Shown: in pieces, positions 44,891 to 52,503 of the stretch | Layout: each line of letters opens with the position of its first letter | Position numbering within the stretch: the stretch's first letter is position 1 | Source of the DNA: an uncultured Vampirovibrio sp. | GTDB taxonomy: Bacteria > Cyanobacteriota > Vampirovibrionia > Gastranaerophilales > Gastranaerophilaceae | Direction of reading: 5' to 3' | DNA: 64,000 bases | Assembly: GCA_910583875.1 (NCBI GenBank) | Contig: CAJTXT010000006.1 | Location: 1-64,000 of the forward strand | The notes under the pieces: generated by a model | Database searches by the model: none | Told to the model about the DNA's origin: nothing | The model's input: the letters and a program-made list of their open reading frames with translations, nothing else | Translations under genes and position numbers: made by a program

Positions 44891-44924
44891 ATAAGCAATT
44901 TTAATAAAACCTGTCGCAAACAAC

Positions 44925-44938
44925 TTGCACGCGTGCAA
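44925..44938. promoter_or_regulatory. Perfect 14-base palindrome TTGCACGCGTGCAA
   Basis: GC-rich for this genome and placed 35-48 bases before the XRE start. Candidate binding site for that regulator; no other copy was noticed. Confidence 0.45.
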
Positions 44939-44949
44939 AAATTAAATAA

Positions 44950-45888
44950 TTATATGATTTCTGACTTTCTAAACATTAATATTGCAATATAACAAAGGGT
45001 TATTGCCCCGATAAATACTTCAAACGGAAAGATAAAAAGTAAACTTTTATCTAATATCATTGGTATTAGCAAGATTGCTCCTGAAGGTGGGAAATGTATT
45101 TTTAATTTATTAAGCACTATGAATAAAAATACGCACGCTATTGCTGTACATAGTGATAAAGGAAGTCCAAAATGAATATTTAATATAATTCTTAAAAAAC
45201 AGCCGGTAAAAGCGCTAAAGGTCATTAATCCAACAATATAGAGAGGTTTCTTTCTCACCGGACTTTCAGGGTTCGCCAATTCAGTAAACATAACAATTAA
45301 AGGCGGAGCTAAAAAGTATATTTGATGTGTTTTAAATGGAATAAGAGCTAACAATCCAAATACAAATAATAATTTAGCCCATTTTATAATTTGATTTTTT
45401 ATATTAAATTCGCAAGGAATAAATTTATTGATAGGTCGAAAATGAAATTTTTCCATAAGCCATTGCGCAATTATTATTAAAAGAGCCATTATAGTTACTG
45501 AAATTGGATAAATCCAACTTGTTGTTCCTAAATAGACAGGCAAAATGCATGCAGAAATTATCGGAATAAAGTTTGTGCGAAATAAAGTTAAAATAAAACC
45601 AGTAAAAGCAAAACAAAGACAAACTTGTAATATTAATGGGATTGGAAAGTATCTTACGATTACTACACCAAACAAAGCAGCAACAGACATAAGAAAAAAT
45701 ATGCGCCTTTTATTTGTTTTCCAAGGCTGCTGTTCCGATATCCACGCTCCGATTGTTAACGCGCAAATTTCCGGAAAAATTATCTCTCGTTCTCCGCTGA
45801 TTTCAGCAATAAACACCATTAAAAGTGCCATTAAAATGCCAAATATATACCGTTCTATTCTTATTTGTTTTAAAAAACCAGTATTCAT
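44950..45888 (-). CDS. HPP-like polytopic membrane protein
   Basis: 312 residues, about ten hydrophobic segments. HFPPSGAILLIPMIL near residue 268 resembles the HPP motif of the HPP family, some of which carry nitrite, and the overall layout of two halves of membrane segments is similar. The match is partial and the substrate unknown. No Shine-Dalgarno is evident before the ATG. An XRE regulator gene follows on the same strand. Confidence 0.5.
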   Translation of the reverse strand: MNTGFLKQIRIERYIFGILMALLMVFIAEISGEREIIFPEICALTIGAWISEQQPWKTNKRRIFFLMSVAALFGVVIVRYFPIPLILQVCLCFAFTGFILTLFRTNFIPIISACILPVYLGTTSWIYPISVTIMALLIIIAQWLMEKFHFRPINKFIPCEFNIKNQIIKWAKLLFVFGLLALIPFKTHQIYFLAPPLIVMFTELANPESPVRKKPLYIVGLMTFSAFTGCFLRIILNIHFGLPLSLCTAIACVFLFIVLNKLKIHFPPSGAILLIPMILDKSLLFIFPFEVFIGAITLCYIAILMFRKSEII

Positions 45889-46005
45889 ACATTTATGCTA
45901 AAACAAGAAAAGTTAATATTCAAATATAATAAGTTCTAATAAGTCTATATGTTATATTAAATCCAACCTAAAATCTATCAGCGTTATCATATATGGCGAT
46001 TACAA

Positions 46006-46668
46006 TTAAATATTTTTTGAAACCCAATCAATCAGTTTTTTATACAGAATTTCAAGTTCATTTTTATTAGTAAACTCAAGCTGTTTTCTATTTATGCAAA
46101 TATTTAAGATTTCTCTATCTATTCCTTGTAAACATTTAATTAATTCATTTTTAGTTTTTATATAAATATTGTTTTCAACAAAATATTTTGCCTGCAAAAT
46201 AAAAAATGTCATTTTATATATATTTTGCAAATCTTCCGCGTAATTATTTGAATGCACAAAACTATGAACAGCTGAATGATACAAAGTTTCAGAACTTGTT
46301 TTAATTAATTTTTTAATATCCTCAATTGTTGGCGATTGAATTATATCTTCTATATTTCCAACTAAAGATTTTGTATCATAAAAAAATTGAAATAAATCAG
46401 CTTTAGACCAATTTTGCAATTCTTTTTTGCCCGAGATAAAACCACAAGCAAGTTCCTTATTTGGCATTTCGTTTATAATTCTTCGATACTCTTTTAAGTC
46501 TTGAAAATTCATTTTGTCTAAAATAACGACTAAATCAATATCACTCTCAGAAGTTGCTTCGCCTCTATTGTAACTTCCTTGTAAACCAATAAAAAGGAGT
46601 TTTTCATTAAAAGTTTTTTGCAGTTTTTCTATTGCAAGATTTAACCATGCATTGATATTAATTGTCAT
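46006..46668 (-). CDS. Nucleotidyltransferase-fold protein (Pol-beta superfamily)
   Basis: 220 residues from the ATG at 46668, which has GGAG nine bases upstream; the alternative ATG 15 bases earlier contains that GGAG and is rejected. GLQGSYNRGEATSESDIDLVVI near 29-50 is the G-S and D-x-D nucleotidyltransferase motif. The C-terminal half is helical. Relatives include aminoglycoside nucleotidyltransferases and MNT antitoxins. No HEPN partner gene is adjacent, so a toxin-antitoxin role is not supported. The substrate is unknown. Confidence 0.8.
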   Translation of the reverse strand: MTININAWLNLAIEKLQKTFNEKLLFIGLQGSYNRGEATSESDIDLVVILDKMNFQDLKEYRRIINEMPNKELACGFISGKKELQNWSKADLFQFFYDTKSLVGNIEDIIQSPTIEDIKKLIKTSSETLYHSAVHSFVHSNNYAEDLQNIYKMTFFILQAKYFVENNIYIKTKNELIKCLQGIDREILNICINRKQLEFTNKNELEILYKKLIDWVSKNI

Positions 46669-46750
46669 TATAAAATACTCCATATTATTTATAAGTATAA
46701 TACAGACAATTCTTTTATGATATTTCTTAATAGTATGTGGTGAGAAAAAA

Positions 46751-46779
46751 GTAAGTAGGTTGGGTTTTAATTCTACATC
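46751..46779. repeat. TTGGGTT palindromic repeat, copy 5
   Basis: GTAGGTTGGGTTTTAATTC in inverted orientation, followed by TACATC that mirrors the GATG start of copies 1 and 2. Confidence 0.6.
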
Positions 46780-47164
46780 AAGAATTAGAAATGCTGAATC
46801 AAAATCAGCAGAAGTTACATGAATATTAATGTTTTGATTATTTTAAACTTGTAAAAGCAATAAAGATAACTTTTTCAAACAAAAAACATTAATTATTGTA
46901 AAAAAGATTTTCAATTTATAGCATTGAAAATTATAAAGTTATCGTTTAATACAGGTATGCATTTGGCGATTATAACTCAACCAAAAGTATTAGTTTTTAG
47001 AAAACTTGAAAAAACGGTTGTAATTTATACTCAGATTGAATTAAAAGCATAAAAATGAAGGGACTAACATTAGCCAGTTAGCTAGGTTTAGAATAACAAG
47101 ATAATAATAGTAAAATTGATTATTCAAACTAACAAAGTGTATGTTAGTTGAAAATAAAAAGTAG

Positions 47165-47302
47165 AAAACAATATTTGAGCAAAACGAATAAAAATAGGGA
47201 AGTGTATAGACATTTCAATACAGACGAAGCAACATCGAGCATTCTATGCTGCTTTTGTTTTATGGATTAAGAGAATATAGATAAGAAAATTATAATGAGT
47301 AT
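47165..47302 (+). repeat. Orphan duplicate of the propeller-gene leader
   Basis: Matches 34367-34500 in inverted orientation through the shared hairpin (47225-47254; GAAGCAACAT and ATGCTGCTTT), GGATTAAGA, and AAAATTATAATGAG, the ribosome-binding and start region. The frame from this ATG ends after 16 codons at the TTGGGTT repeat, so the original coding sequence is gone. Confidence 0.65.
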
Positions 47303-47310
47303 TGAGAAAA

Positions 47311-47340
47311 ATGTTGGGTTAAAACCAAACCTACGAGCTT
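47311..47340. repeat. TTGGGTT palindromic repeat, copy 6
   Basis: ATGTTGGGTTAAAACCAAACC then TACGAGCTTA. It lies precisely at the 5' break point of the serine recombinase fragment. Confidence 0.7.
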
Positions 47341-47682
47341 ATTGAATTAGAAAATAGACAAGAACAAATAGAATCACAAATTTTATTTGAAGAAAAAAAG
47401 ATTTCAACACCTAAAATAAAAAAAGAACAGATGATTTATTTTCTAAATCAATTTAAGAATCATGAAAATTTAAGTAAAGCAGATTATCAAAAACAAATTT
47501 TATCTTCATTTGTAGATTCAGTAATTATAAATGAAAAAAGCATGATAATTGCATATAAATATAGTGGAGAAAACGACATAACAGAAGTAGTATTGCCCGA
47601 TTTTATGACATTAAAAAACTCATTCGATTCAAGTGTTCGAATGAGTTCTAAATGGTGGAGGATAGGAGATTCGAACTCCTGA
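47323..47682 (+). pseudogene. C-terminal fragment of a serine site-specific recombinase
   Basis: About 115 codons remain. A coiled-coil stretch (LIELENRQEQIESQILFEE), then IYFLNQFKNHENLSKADYQ and ILSSFVDSVIINEKSMIIAY match the C-terminal end of large serine recombinases, which integrate and excise mobile elements. The catalytic N terminus is gone; an in-frame stop (47320) inside a TTGGGTT repeat marks the break. The frame ends inside the 3' end of tRNA-Ala, giving ...WWRIGDSNS. This is probably the scar of an element that used this tRNA. Confidence 0.75.
47612..47647 (-). terminator. Terminator after tRNA-Ala
   Basis: AACTCATTCGA and TCGAATGAGTT (47617-47627 with 47637-47647) pair perfectly around nine bases, followed on the minus strand by a T run. 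It lies within the recombinase fragment. Confidence 0.85.
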
Positions 47683-47728
47683 CCCCCTGCGTGCAAAGCA
47701 GGTGCTCTACCAGCTGAGCTAATCCCCC
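47653..47728 (-). tRNA. tRNA-Ala (UGC)
   Basis: 76 bases. Acceptor GGGGGAT pairs with ATCCTCC with a G-U pair, D arm AGCTCAGCTGGTAGAGC, anticodon stem CCTGC/GCAGG around TTTGCAC (anticodon TGC), T loop GTTCGAATC, CCA encoded. A recombinase fragment abuts its 3' end. Confidence 0.96.
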
Positions 47729-47802
47729 ATTTGCTTTTGGAGTCCTCTCAAGCACTAAGTACTCTCAAGTACAAAATTATAATAACATGTCATAAAAAAA
47801 AA

Positions 47803-49599
47803 TCAACACTTTTTTTTCAAATTTTTTATATTTTTTTTCATTGTTTCTTTTTTATCCTTATCTTGCAAGAGTTTCAGCGTTGATTCTAATATCGTTGCTG
47901 CTTGTTTTTTTTGTCCAAGCATTGCCAAATAATCAGCATATTCTTCTATATATTCTATATTTAAAGGTGATAATCTTTTCATAACAGAAAAATTTGAAAT
48001 GGCTTCTTCTGTTTCATTATTATAAATACAGCATTTCGCCATGTAATATCTATATTGAGCATTTGTTATATCAAAATTCGCCGCTTCTTTAAAGTAAGAA
48101 TATGCATCTTTATAATTTTCTAAAATATAATAGCATTCTGCAATTCGTGTATAATATTCTTCTTTTGAAGGGTTAATAGATAATGCTATTTTATAATTAG
48201 ATAATGCCTTTTCATAATCTGCTGATAACAAACTTATTGCTGCAATTATTGCATAAGCATCCGCTAAATTTTTATCTAAATTCAATGCAATATTTGCATT
48301 ATTTAAAGCAGCTTCATAACTCCCTTCCTGAATATAAATTTCTGCTAATAACAAATATGCCGGTACATATTTTGAGTTATCTTTGATAATTTCTTCACAT
48401 ATATTTTTAGATTTTTCCAAATTTGATAAATTATATTCATATTTTGAAAGTTCATACTTATAATCAATAGAAGTTTTATTTAACTCTATCGCTTTATTTA
48501 TAGCACTAACAGACCTTTCCCAAATATTTAATTTCGAATAATATAAAGCTTCAACATAATATGATAAATCATCTCGATTTGAATATTCTGAAATTTCTTC
48601 AATTAATTTACCTGCATTTGCTACTTCATTTTTATTTATTAATAACAATGCTTTTAATGATAAAGCTTGATAATTATCCGGATTTAATTTTAGAATAGAA
48701 TTTACTAATTTTTCTGCTGAATCATAATTTTTATTCATATAATACATATAGGCTAATGCATAATTATACATTTCATTTTCGGGTTCTAAAGCAATTGCCC
48801 TGCAATAACTGCCTTCAGCTTCTTTGAAAAATCCTTTTATAGAGAAAGCTATAGCAAGCTTAAATAAATATTCTGCCTTTTGAGGATTAAATTTTATTGC
48901 ATACGAATAATATTTTATAGATAAATCTATATTAGATTGCATATAATAAATTTCTGCAAGTATATAATATAATCTATCGTCTTCTGAATATTTTAAAAGT
49001 TTTAAAGCCAGTTGTTCAGCCTCATCAAACTCTTCTTTTTCCAATAAAAGGGAAGCAAGTTTAACCCCTGCATCAAGATTTTTATCATCTGCGTTAAATG
49101 ATTTTCTGTAAAATTCCTCAGATAACTCCTCTTTTCCTAATTGAGAATATGCATATGCCACATAATAAAAAATAATACTTTTATTCAATTTTTCCGAATT
49201 TTTATTAAAATAGTCAATAATTAAATCTTGTTTATTTATTATGGAAAAGACTTCAAATAATTCTAACGAAACAGAATCAAATTCATATTGTTTATTATAT
49301 AAATCAATAAGCAACTCTTCTGCACGGTTATATTCTTTCATAGATTTTAGTAATTTCGCAAATAAAAACTTAACATTATCATCGTTAGGATTTTTCAATA
49401 AAATCTGCTCATAATAGCTAACTGCTCTATCATATTGAAATAATTTAGAATACAAAAATGCAAGTTCAGCCATTATTTCTGAACTTTCTTCATCTAACGC
49501 TAATGCTTTATAAAAATAATCTATAGCTTTCTTATAGTCGCCATTATTTTTATATTCAAACGCTATTTTTAAATATTCTGTTAAACCATTTGTATTCAT
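47803..49599 (-). CDS. Tetratricopeptide-repeat protein, about 15 repeats
   Basis: 598 residues made of 34-residue helical TPR units from near residue 5 to the end: GDYKKAIDYFYKALALDEES, FQYDRAVSYYEQILLKNPND, NIDLSIKYYSYAIKFNPQ, ADYEKALSNYKIALSINPS and others. No enzymatic domain, signal peptide or membrane segment. It is a protein-interaction scaffold of unknown partner. No Shine-Dalgarno is seen before ATG. It lies upstream (in coordinate) of locus B but on the opposite strand to its operon. Confidence 0.85.
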   Translation of the reverse strand: MNTNGLTEYLKIAFEYKNNGDYKKAIDYFYKALALDEESSEIMAELAFLYSKLFQYDRAVSYYEQILLKNPNDDNVKFLFAKLLKSMKEYNRAEELLIDLYNKQYEFDSVSLELFEVFSIINKQDLIIDYFNKNSEKLNKSIIFYYVAYAYSQLGKEELSEEFYRKSFNADDKNLDAGVKLASLLLEKEEFDEAEQLALKLLKYSEDDRLYYILAEIYYMQSNIDLSIKYYSYAIKFNPQKAEYLFKLAIAFSIKGFFKEAEGSYCRAIALEPENEMYNYALAYMYYMNKNYDSAEKLVNSILKLNPDNYQALSLKALLLINKNEVANAGKLIEEISEYSNRDDLSYYVEALYYSKLNIWERSVSAINKAIELNKTSIDYKYELSKYEYNLSNLEKSKNICEEIIKDNSKYVPAYLLLAEIYIQEGSYEAALNNANIALNLDKNLADAYAIIAAISLLSADYEKALSNYKIALSINPSKEEYYTRIAECYYILENYKDAYSYFKEAANFDITNAQYRYYMAKCCIYNNETEEAISNFSVMKRLSPLNIEYIEEYADYLAMLGQKKQAATILESTLKLLQDKDKKETMKKNIKNLKKKC

Positions 49600-49655
49600 C
49601 TATTTTATTATATTTTTAATTTGTAAAATAGTAAAGTGAAGAAAACAAATTACAA

Positions 49656-49964
49656 TTATTTTTTCAATGCAATATATAATCTATACATTAAATCAACATC
49701 CAAATCATCATTATTTAAAGCAGAAAGCAGTTTATCTTTTTTATCATCCTTATCAGTTAAATGTTCAAAATCAAATAAATCTTTATATTGCACATTAAGC
49801 GCTGAAGCTAATTTTGAAAGAGTTTCTGCGCTAACAAAATTTACCCCGCATTCAATTTTACTTAAATTTCTTTCTCCTATCCCCAAAATTTCAGCCAATG
49901 CTTCTTGGGTAAGTTTATTTCTTATTCGTAATTCTTTTATTCTTTTCCCGAATAATTTTTTCAT
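49656..49964 (-). CDS. XRE-family transcriptional regulator, locus B
   Basis: 102 residues. Cro/CI-type helix-turn-helix (about 4-62; FGKRIKELRIRNKLTQEALA, then RNLSKIECGVN) plus a 40-residue helical tail, the same architecture as the regulator at 21.8 kb. AGGAG before ATG. It is divergent from the ATP-grasp operon, with a 13-base inverted repeat in between overlapping the likely -35 of that operon, so it probably represses it. Confidence 0.88.
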   Translation of the reverse strand: MKKLFGKRIKELRIRNKLTQEALAEILGIGERNLSKIECGVNFVSAETLSKLASALNVQYKDLFDFEHLTDKDDKKDKLLSALNNDDLDVDLMYRLYIALKK

Positions 49965-50016
49965 TATAAAACTCCTATTTATATTTTAATTTAGTTTTTT
50001 TGTAACAATAAGGAAT

Positions 50017-50063
50017 TAATAGACTCTTCTATACTTGACGAAGAGTCTATTAAGATGTAAATT
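50017..50063 (+). promoter_or_regulatory. Operator and promoter of the locus B operon
   Basis: Perfect 13-base inverted repeat TAATAGACTCTTC/GAAGAGTCTATTA (50017-50029 and 50040-50052). A TTGACG -35 (50035-50040) runs into its right arm, and TAAATT (50058-50063) follows after 17 bases as the -10. Protein bound there would block RNA polymerase. Confidence 0.6.
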
Positions 50064-50107
50064 ATAATTATAAGGTTCTTTTAAAGATGAGTTTGGAATA
50101 GCGGAAT

Positions 50108-51013
50108 ATGAAATATTTATTAGATAAATATTATGAAAAAACACAAGGGTTTTATCCGTTTTTCAAATACTGTCCTTACAAATACAGAGACTACTATATA
50201 AAAAAAAGAGCTAAAGACTTGATGATTAGTGATTATTGCTGGCAGTCTCCAAAGACTCTAAATGAAAAAATAAGATGGCTCATTTTTAATGAAAAATTAG
50301 AACTTAAAACTAAACTAACAGATAAAATACTTGTAAAATCTTATATTGCTTCTAAGCTTGGAAAAGGTTTTAGTGCTGAACTTTACGGAATCTATAATAA
50401 TGTTAATGAAATAGATTTTTCCATTTTACCTGATAAATTTGCATTAAAAGCTAATCACGGCTGGCGAATGAATATTCTTATCTATAATAAAGATTTTATA
50501 AGAAAAAATTTTAATACAATAAAACAAGTATCAAACCGCTGGATGCACACAAACTACGAACTATACAGTATTGAGCCTCAATACAGAAATATCAAACCAA
50601 AACTTTTTGTTGAACATTTAAGAGAAAGTGGTTACAGAACTGATATTCAAGTATTTTGCTTTAATGGAAAAGCCAAATATATTGAATATTTGTTTAATAA
50701 AGACGAGAAATATTATAGCCAAATTTATGATACAAACTGGAATCTTACAGAATTTACCTATATGCCAAATATTTGTAAAGAAACACAAGAAATTCCAAAA
50801 GATTTAGATAGAATTATTAAATTTGCCGAAATATTATCACAAGAATTTTCTTTTGTAAGAGTTGATTTTGCATTTGATGAAAATGATATTAATGTTGTAG
50901 AAATGACCTTTACACCTTGCAGCGCAATGATTCCTTTTCATAAAAAAGAATATGATTTAGAACTCGGAAATCAGCTTATTTTACCTTCGGAGGTATACGC
51001 TTATGCAGGATAA
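50108..51013 (+). CDS. TupA-like ATP-grasp ligase, locus B
   Basis: 301 residues. SPKTLNEKIRWL (48-58), LTDKILVKSYI (70-80), LPDKFALKANHGWRM (107-121) and FVRVDFAFDEND with VEMTFTPCSA near the C terminus match the TupA-like ATP-grasp family and the paralogue at 20.8 kb. The shared blocks are the nucleotide- and metal-binding strands of an ATP-grasp fold. It is the first gene of an operon with a PurD-like ATP-grasp (11-base overlap) and two small peptides, so an amide-forming step on those peptides is the inferred role. Regulated by the adjacent operator. Confidence 0.82.
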   Translation: MKYLLDKYYEKTQGFYPFFKYCPYKYRDYYIKKRAKDLMISDYCWQSPKTLNEKIRWLIFNEKLELKTKLTDKILVKSYIASKLGKGFSAELYGIYNNVNEIDFSILPDKFALKANHGWRMNILIYNKDFIRKNFNTIKQVSNRWMHTNYELYSIEPQYRNIKPKLFVEHLRESGYRTDIQVFCFNGKAKYIEYLFNKDEKYYSQIYDTNWNLTEFTYMPNICKETQEIPKDLDRIIKFAEILSQEFSFVRVDFAFDENDINVVEMTFTPCSAMIPFHKKEYDLELGNQLILPSEVYAYAG

Positions 51014-52256
51014 AAAGTTAAATGTTTTAATTTTTGGTATTGGTAGTTTAAGTAGTTCAATTATTGAAAAATTAAACCAATCTTCAAATATTGGAAATGT
51101 ATTTACGATAAGTTCTGGGCAAAATCATTTGTTAAAAAGGATAAACATAGGCAGCGGAAAAGAAATTAGGAATATAGACTGTAAAAATATAATTAGAGAA
51201 AAAAACATCGATTTTGCAATAATGTTTGGTGAAGCGTATGCTTATTCAGGCTTAAATGATTATTATAGAAAAATAATTCCTGTTATAGGTGTAACACAAA
51301 AGTGGTTTTTACTTGAATCTTCAAAAATTTTTGGTAAAAATTTTATGATTGAAAATGGAATTAAAACACCCGATTTTCAAATAATAAAAAGCGAAAAAGA
51401 TATTAAAACTGCAATTAAAAACTTCGGATTACCTATTGTAATAAAAAATGATAATCTAAAAGCTGGTTTTGGCACATTTATTTGTGAGGATTTTAGAAGT
51501 TGTAGGAAAATAATAAATCAAATTTTGAAAAAAGAAAAACTGCCTTGTATTGCTGAAAAGTTCATAAAAGGTGAAGAAATAACACAAACATATCTTTGGG
51601 ATACTAATAACTTAATAGCGTTAAATCCTGTTAGAGATTATAAAAAATTGAAAGAAGGCAATAAGGGAATTAATACTGGTAGTTTAGGCTGTTATACTCC
51701 TGTTGAACTAACACAAAAACAGCAAGAAATTTTAAATAAATATAATAAACAGATGGAAATAATATTTGAAACTGTAAAACCTGATTTTACAGGCATTTTC
51801 TGTACAAATATATTATTTTCAGAAGATAATATATACACTTTGGAATTTAATATGCGTCCTGGAATCCCTGAATTTCAGACCTTACTTGAGAATATGGATA
51901 TTGATATTCTTGATTTTTTCTACAAAATTGCAAAAAAAGAAGCAAAAGATATAGAAATAAAATATAAACATGTAAAAAGCGGCTGTGTTGTTATTGTTCA
52001 TAAAGACTATTACAAGCAGGTACAAAACAAATTCAAAACAATATCATTAAAAAATTTCTATTCTATAAAACAAAAAGAAGTAAAAATTTATTTAAACAGC
52101 GATTATATTGATTATGATTATAAGACTAATCACCCAACTGATAAAGTTTTATGTAATCTCATAAATACAGATAAAAATCCATTTAAAAATATTTATAGAT
52201 ATCTAAAAGAGATAAATACAAAAGATTTATATTACAGAAAAGATATAGGAGACTAA
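51003..52256 (+). CDS. PurD-like ATP-grasp ligase (divergent paralogue)
   Basis: 417 residues, PurD-sized. IVIKNDNLKAGFGTFI (145-160), FIKGEEITQTYLWD (187-200), KGINTGSLGCYTP (221-233) and LEFNMRPGIPEFQTLL (280-295) align in order with GAR synthetase blocks. The N-terminal GNGGREHA motif of true PurD is replaced by GIGSLSSS (12-19). PurD makes an amide between glycine and an amino sugar phosphate; here the altered N-domain and the operon suggest a peptide-modifying ligase. Overlaps the TupA-like gene and is followed 1 base later by a peptide gene. A housekeeping purD is less likely because no pur gene is near. Confidence 0.78.
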   Translation: MQDKKLNVLIFGIGSLSSSIIEKLNQSSNIGNVFTISSGQNHLLKRINIGSGKEIRNIDCKNIIREKNIDFAIMFGEAYAYSGLNDYYRKIIPVIGVTQKWFLLESSKIFGKNFMIENGIKTPDFQIIKSEKDIKTAIKNFGLPIVIKNDNLKAGFGTFICEDFRSCRKIINQILKKEKLPCIAEKFIKGEEITQTYLWDTNNLIALNPVRDYKKLKEGNKGINTGSLGCYTPVELTQKQQEILNKYNKQMEIIFETVKPDFTGIFCTNILFSEDNIYTLEFNMRPGIPEFQTLLENMDIDILDFFYKIAKKEAKDIEIKYKHVKSGCVVIVHKDYYKQVQNKFKTISLKNFYSIKQKEVKIYLNSDYIDYDYKTNHPTDKVLCNLINTDKNPFKNIYRYLKEINTKDLYYRKDIGD

Positions 52257-52257
52257 T

Positions 52258-52440
52258 ATGAAAAAGAATTTTATTCAAATAATTACAAATTTCATTGAAG
52301 AAAATCACTTCTTCAATAATAATAGCAATCAACAAATCCCCCCCCCCGATGTGAATAATAATATAACGATGAATGATAACTCTTTTATTGATGATGTATT
52401 TACAGCAGCAGGTGGCATCCCATCTCATTCCGTCAAATAA
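52258..52440 (+). CDS. 60-residue candidate precursor peptide B1, with C10 tract
   Basis: AGGAG nine bases before ATG. A helical start, an Asn-rich middle with Pro28-30 encoded by ten C, then DNSFIDDV (40-47) and AAGG (50-53), leaving IPSHSVK as the inferred core. The DNSFIDDV block matches DDSFIDDI of the next gene and DDTLINEF of the 20.6 kb peptide. A Gly-Gly step after a conserved helix is the usual leader cleavage pattern of exported bacterial peptides. It lies 1 base after the PurD-like gene. Loss or gain of one C would end translation within four codons. Confidence 0.72.
   Translation: MKKNFIQIITNFIEENHFFNNNSNQQIPPPDVNNNITMNDNSFIDDVFTAAGGIPSHSVK
52338..52347 (+). repeat. C10 homopolymer inside the B1 peptide gene
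   Basis: Ten C encode PPP in the current frame. Nine C gives ...PPPM then stop, and eleven gives ...PPPRCE then stop, both before the conserved motif. Confidence 0.75.
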
Positions 52441-52448
52441 TTTTTCAT

Positions 52449-52496
52449 CCTTGCTAAAGTACATTATTTATAAAAGATTAATGTACTTTAGTAAGG
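52449..52496 (+). promoter_or_regulatory. Hairpin burying the B2 ribosome binding site
   Basis: Arms 52449-52466 and 52479-52496 pair over 18 bases (17 matching) with a 12-base loop. The right arm contains AAGG of the AAGGAG (52493-52498) that lies before the B2 start at 52504. The stem would hide the site unless opened. Confidence 0.65.
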
Positions 52497-52503
52497 AGAT
52501 TTT

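Larger units (their letters stand above)
46684..47322. other. Repeat-rich gene-free scar
   Basis: About 640 bases with no intact gene. It holds TTGGGTT repeats at both ends (46751-46779 and 47311-47337) and a duplicated leader of the propeller gene (47165-47302). The rest is AT-rich without signal. Confidence 0.6.

Noticed and set aside
46006..46668. MNT antitoxin of a HEPN/MNT pair
   Set aside because: No HEPN-like gene adjacent on either side; kept as a general nucleotidyltransferase.
52338..52347. Poly-C as an assembly error
   Set aside because: The present length keeps the frame open through the conserved motif and ends at a natural stop, so ten C is credible; length in reads still matters.
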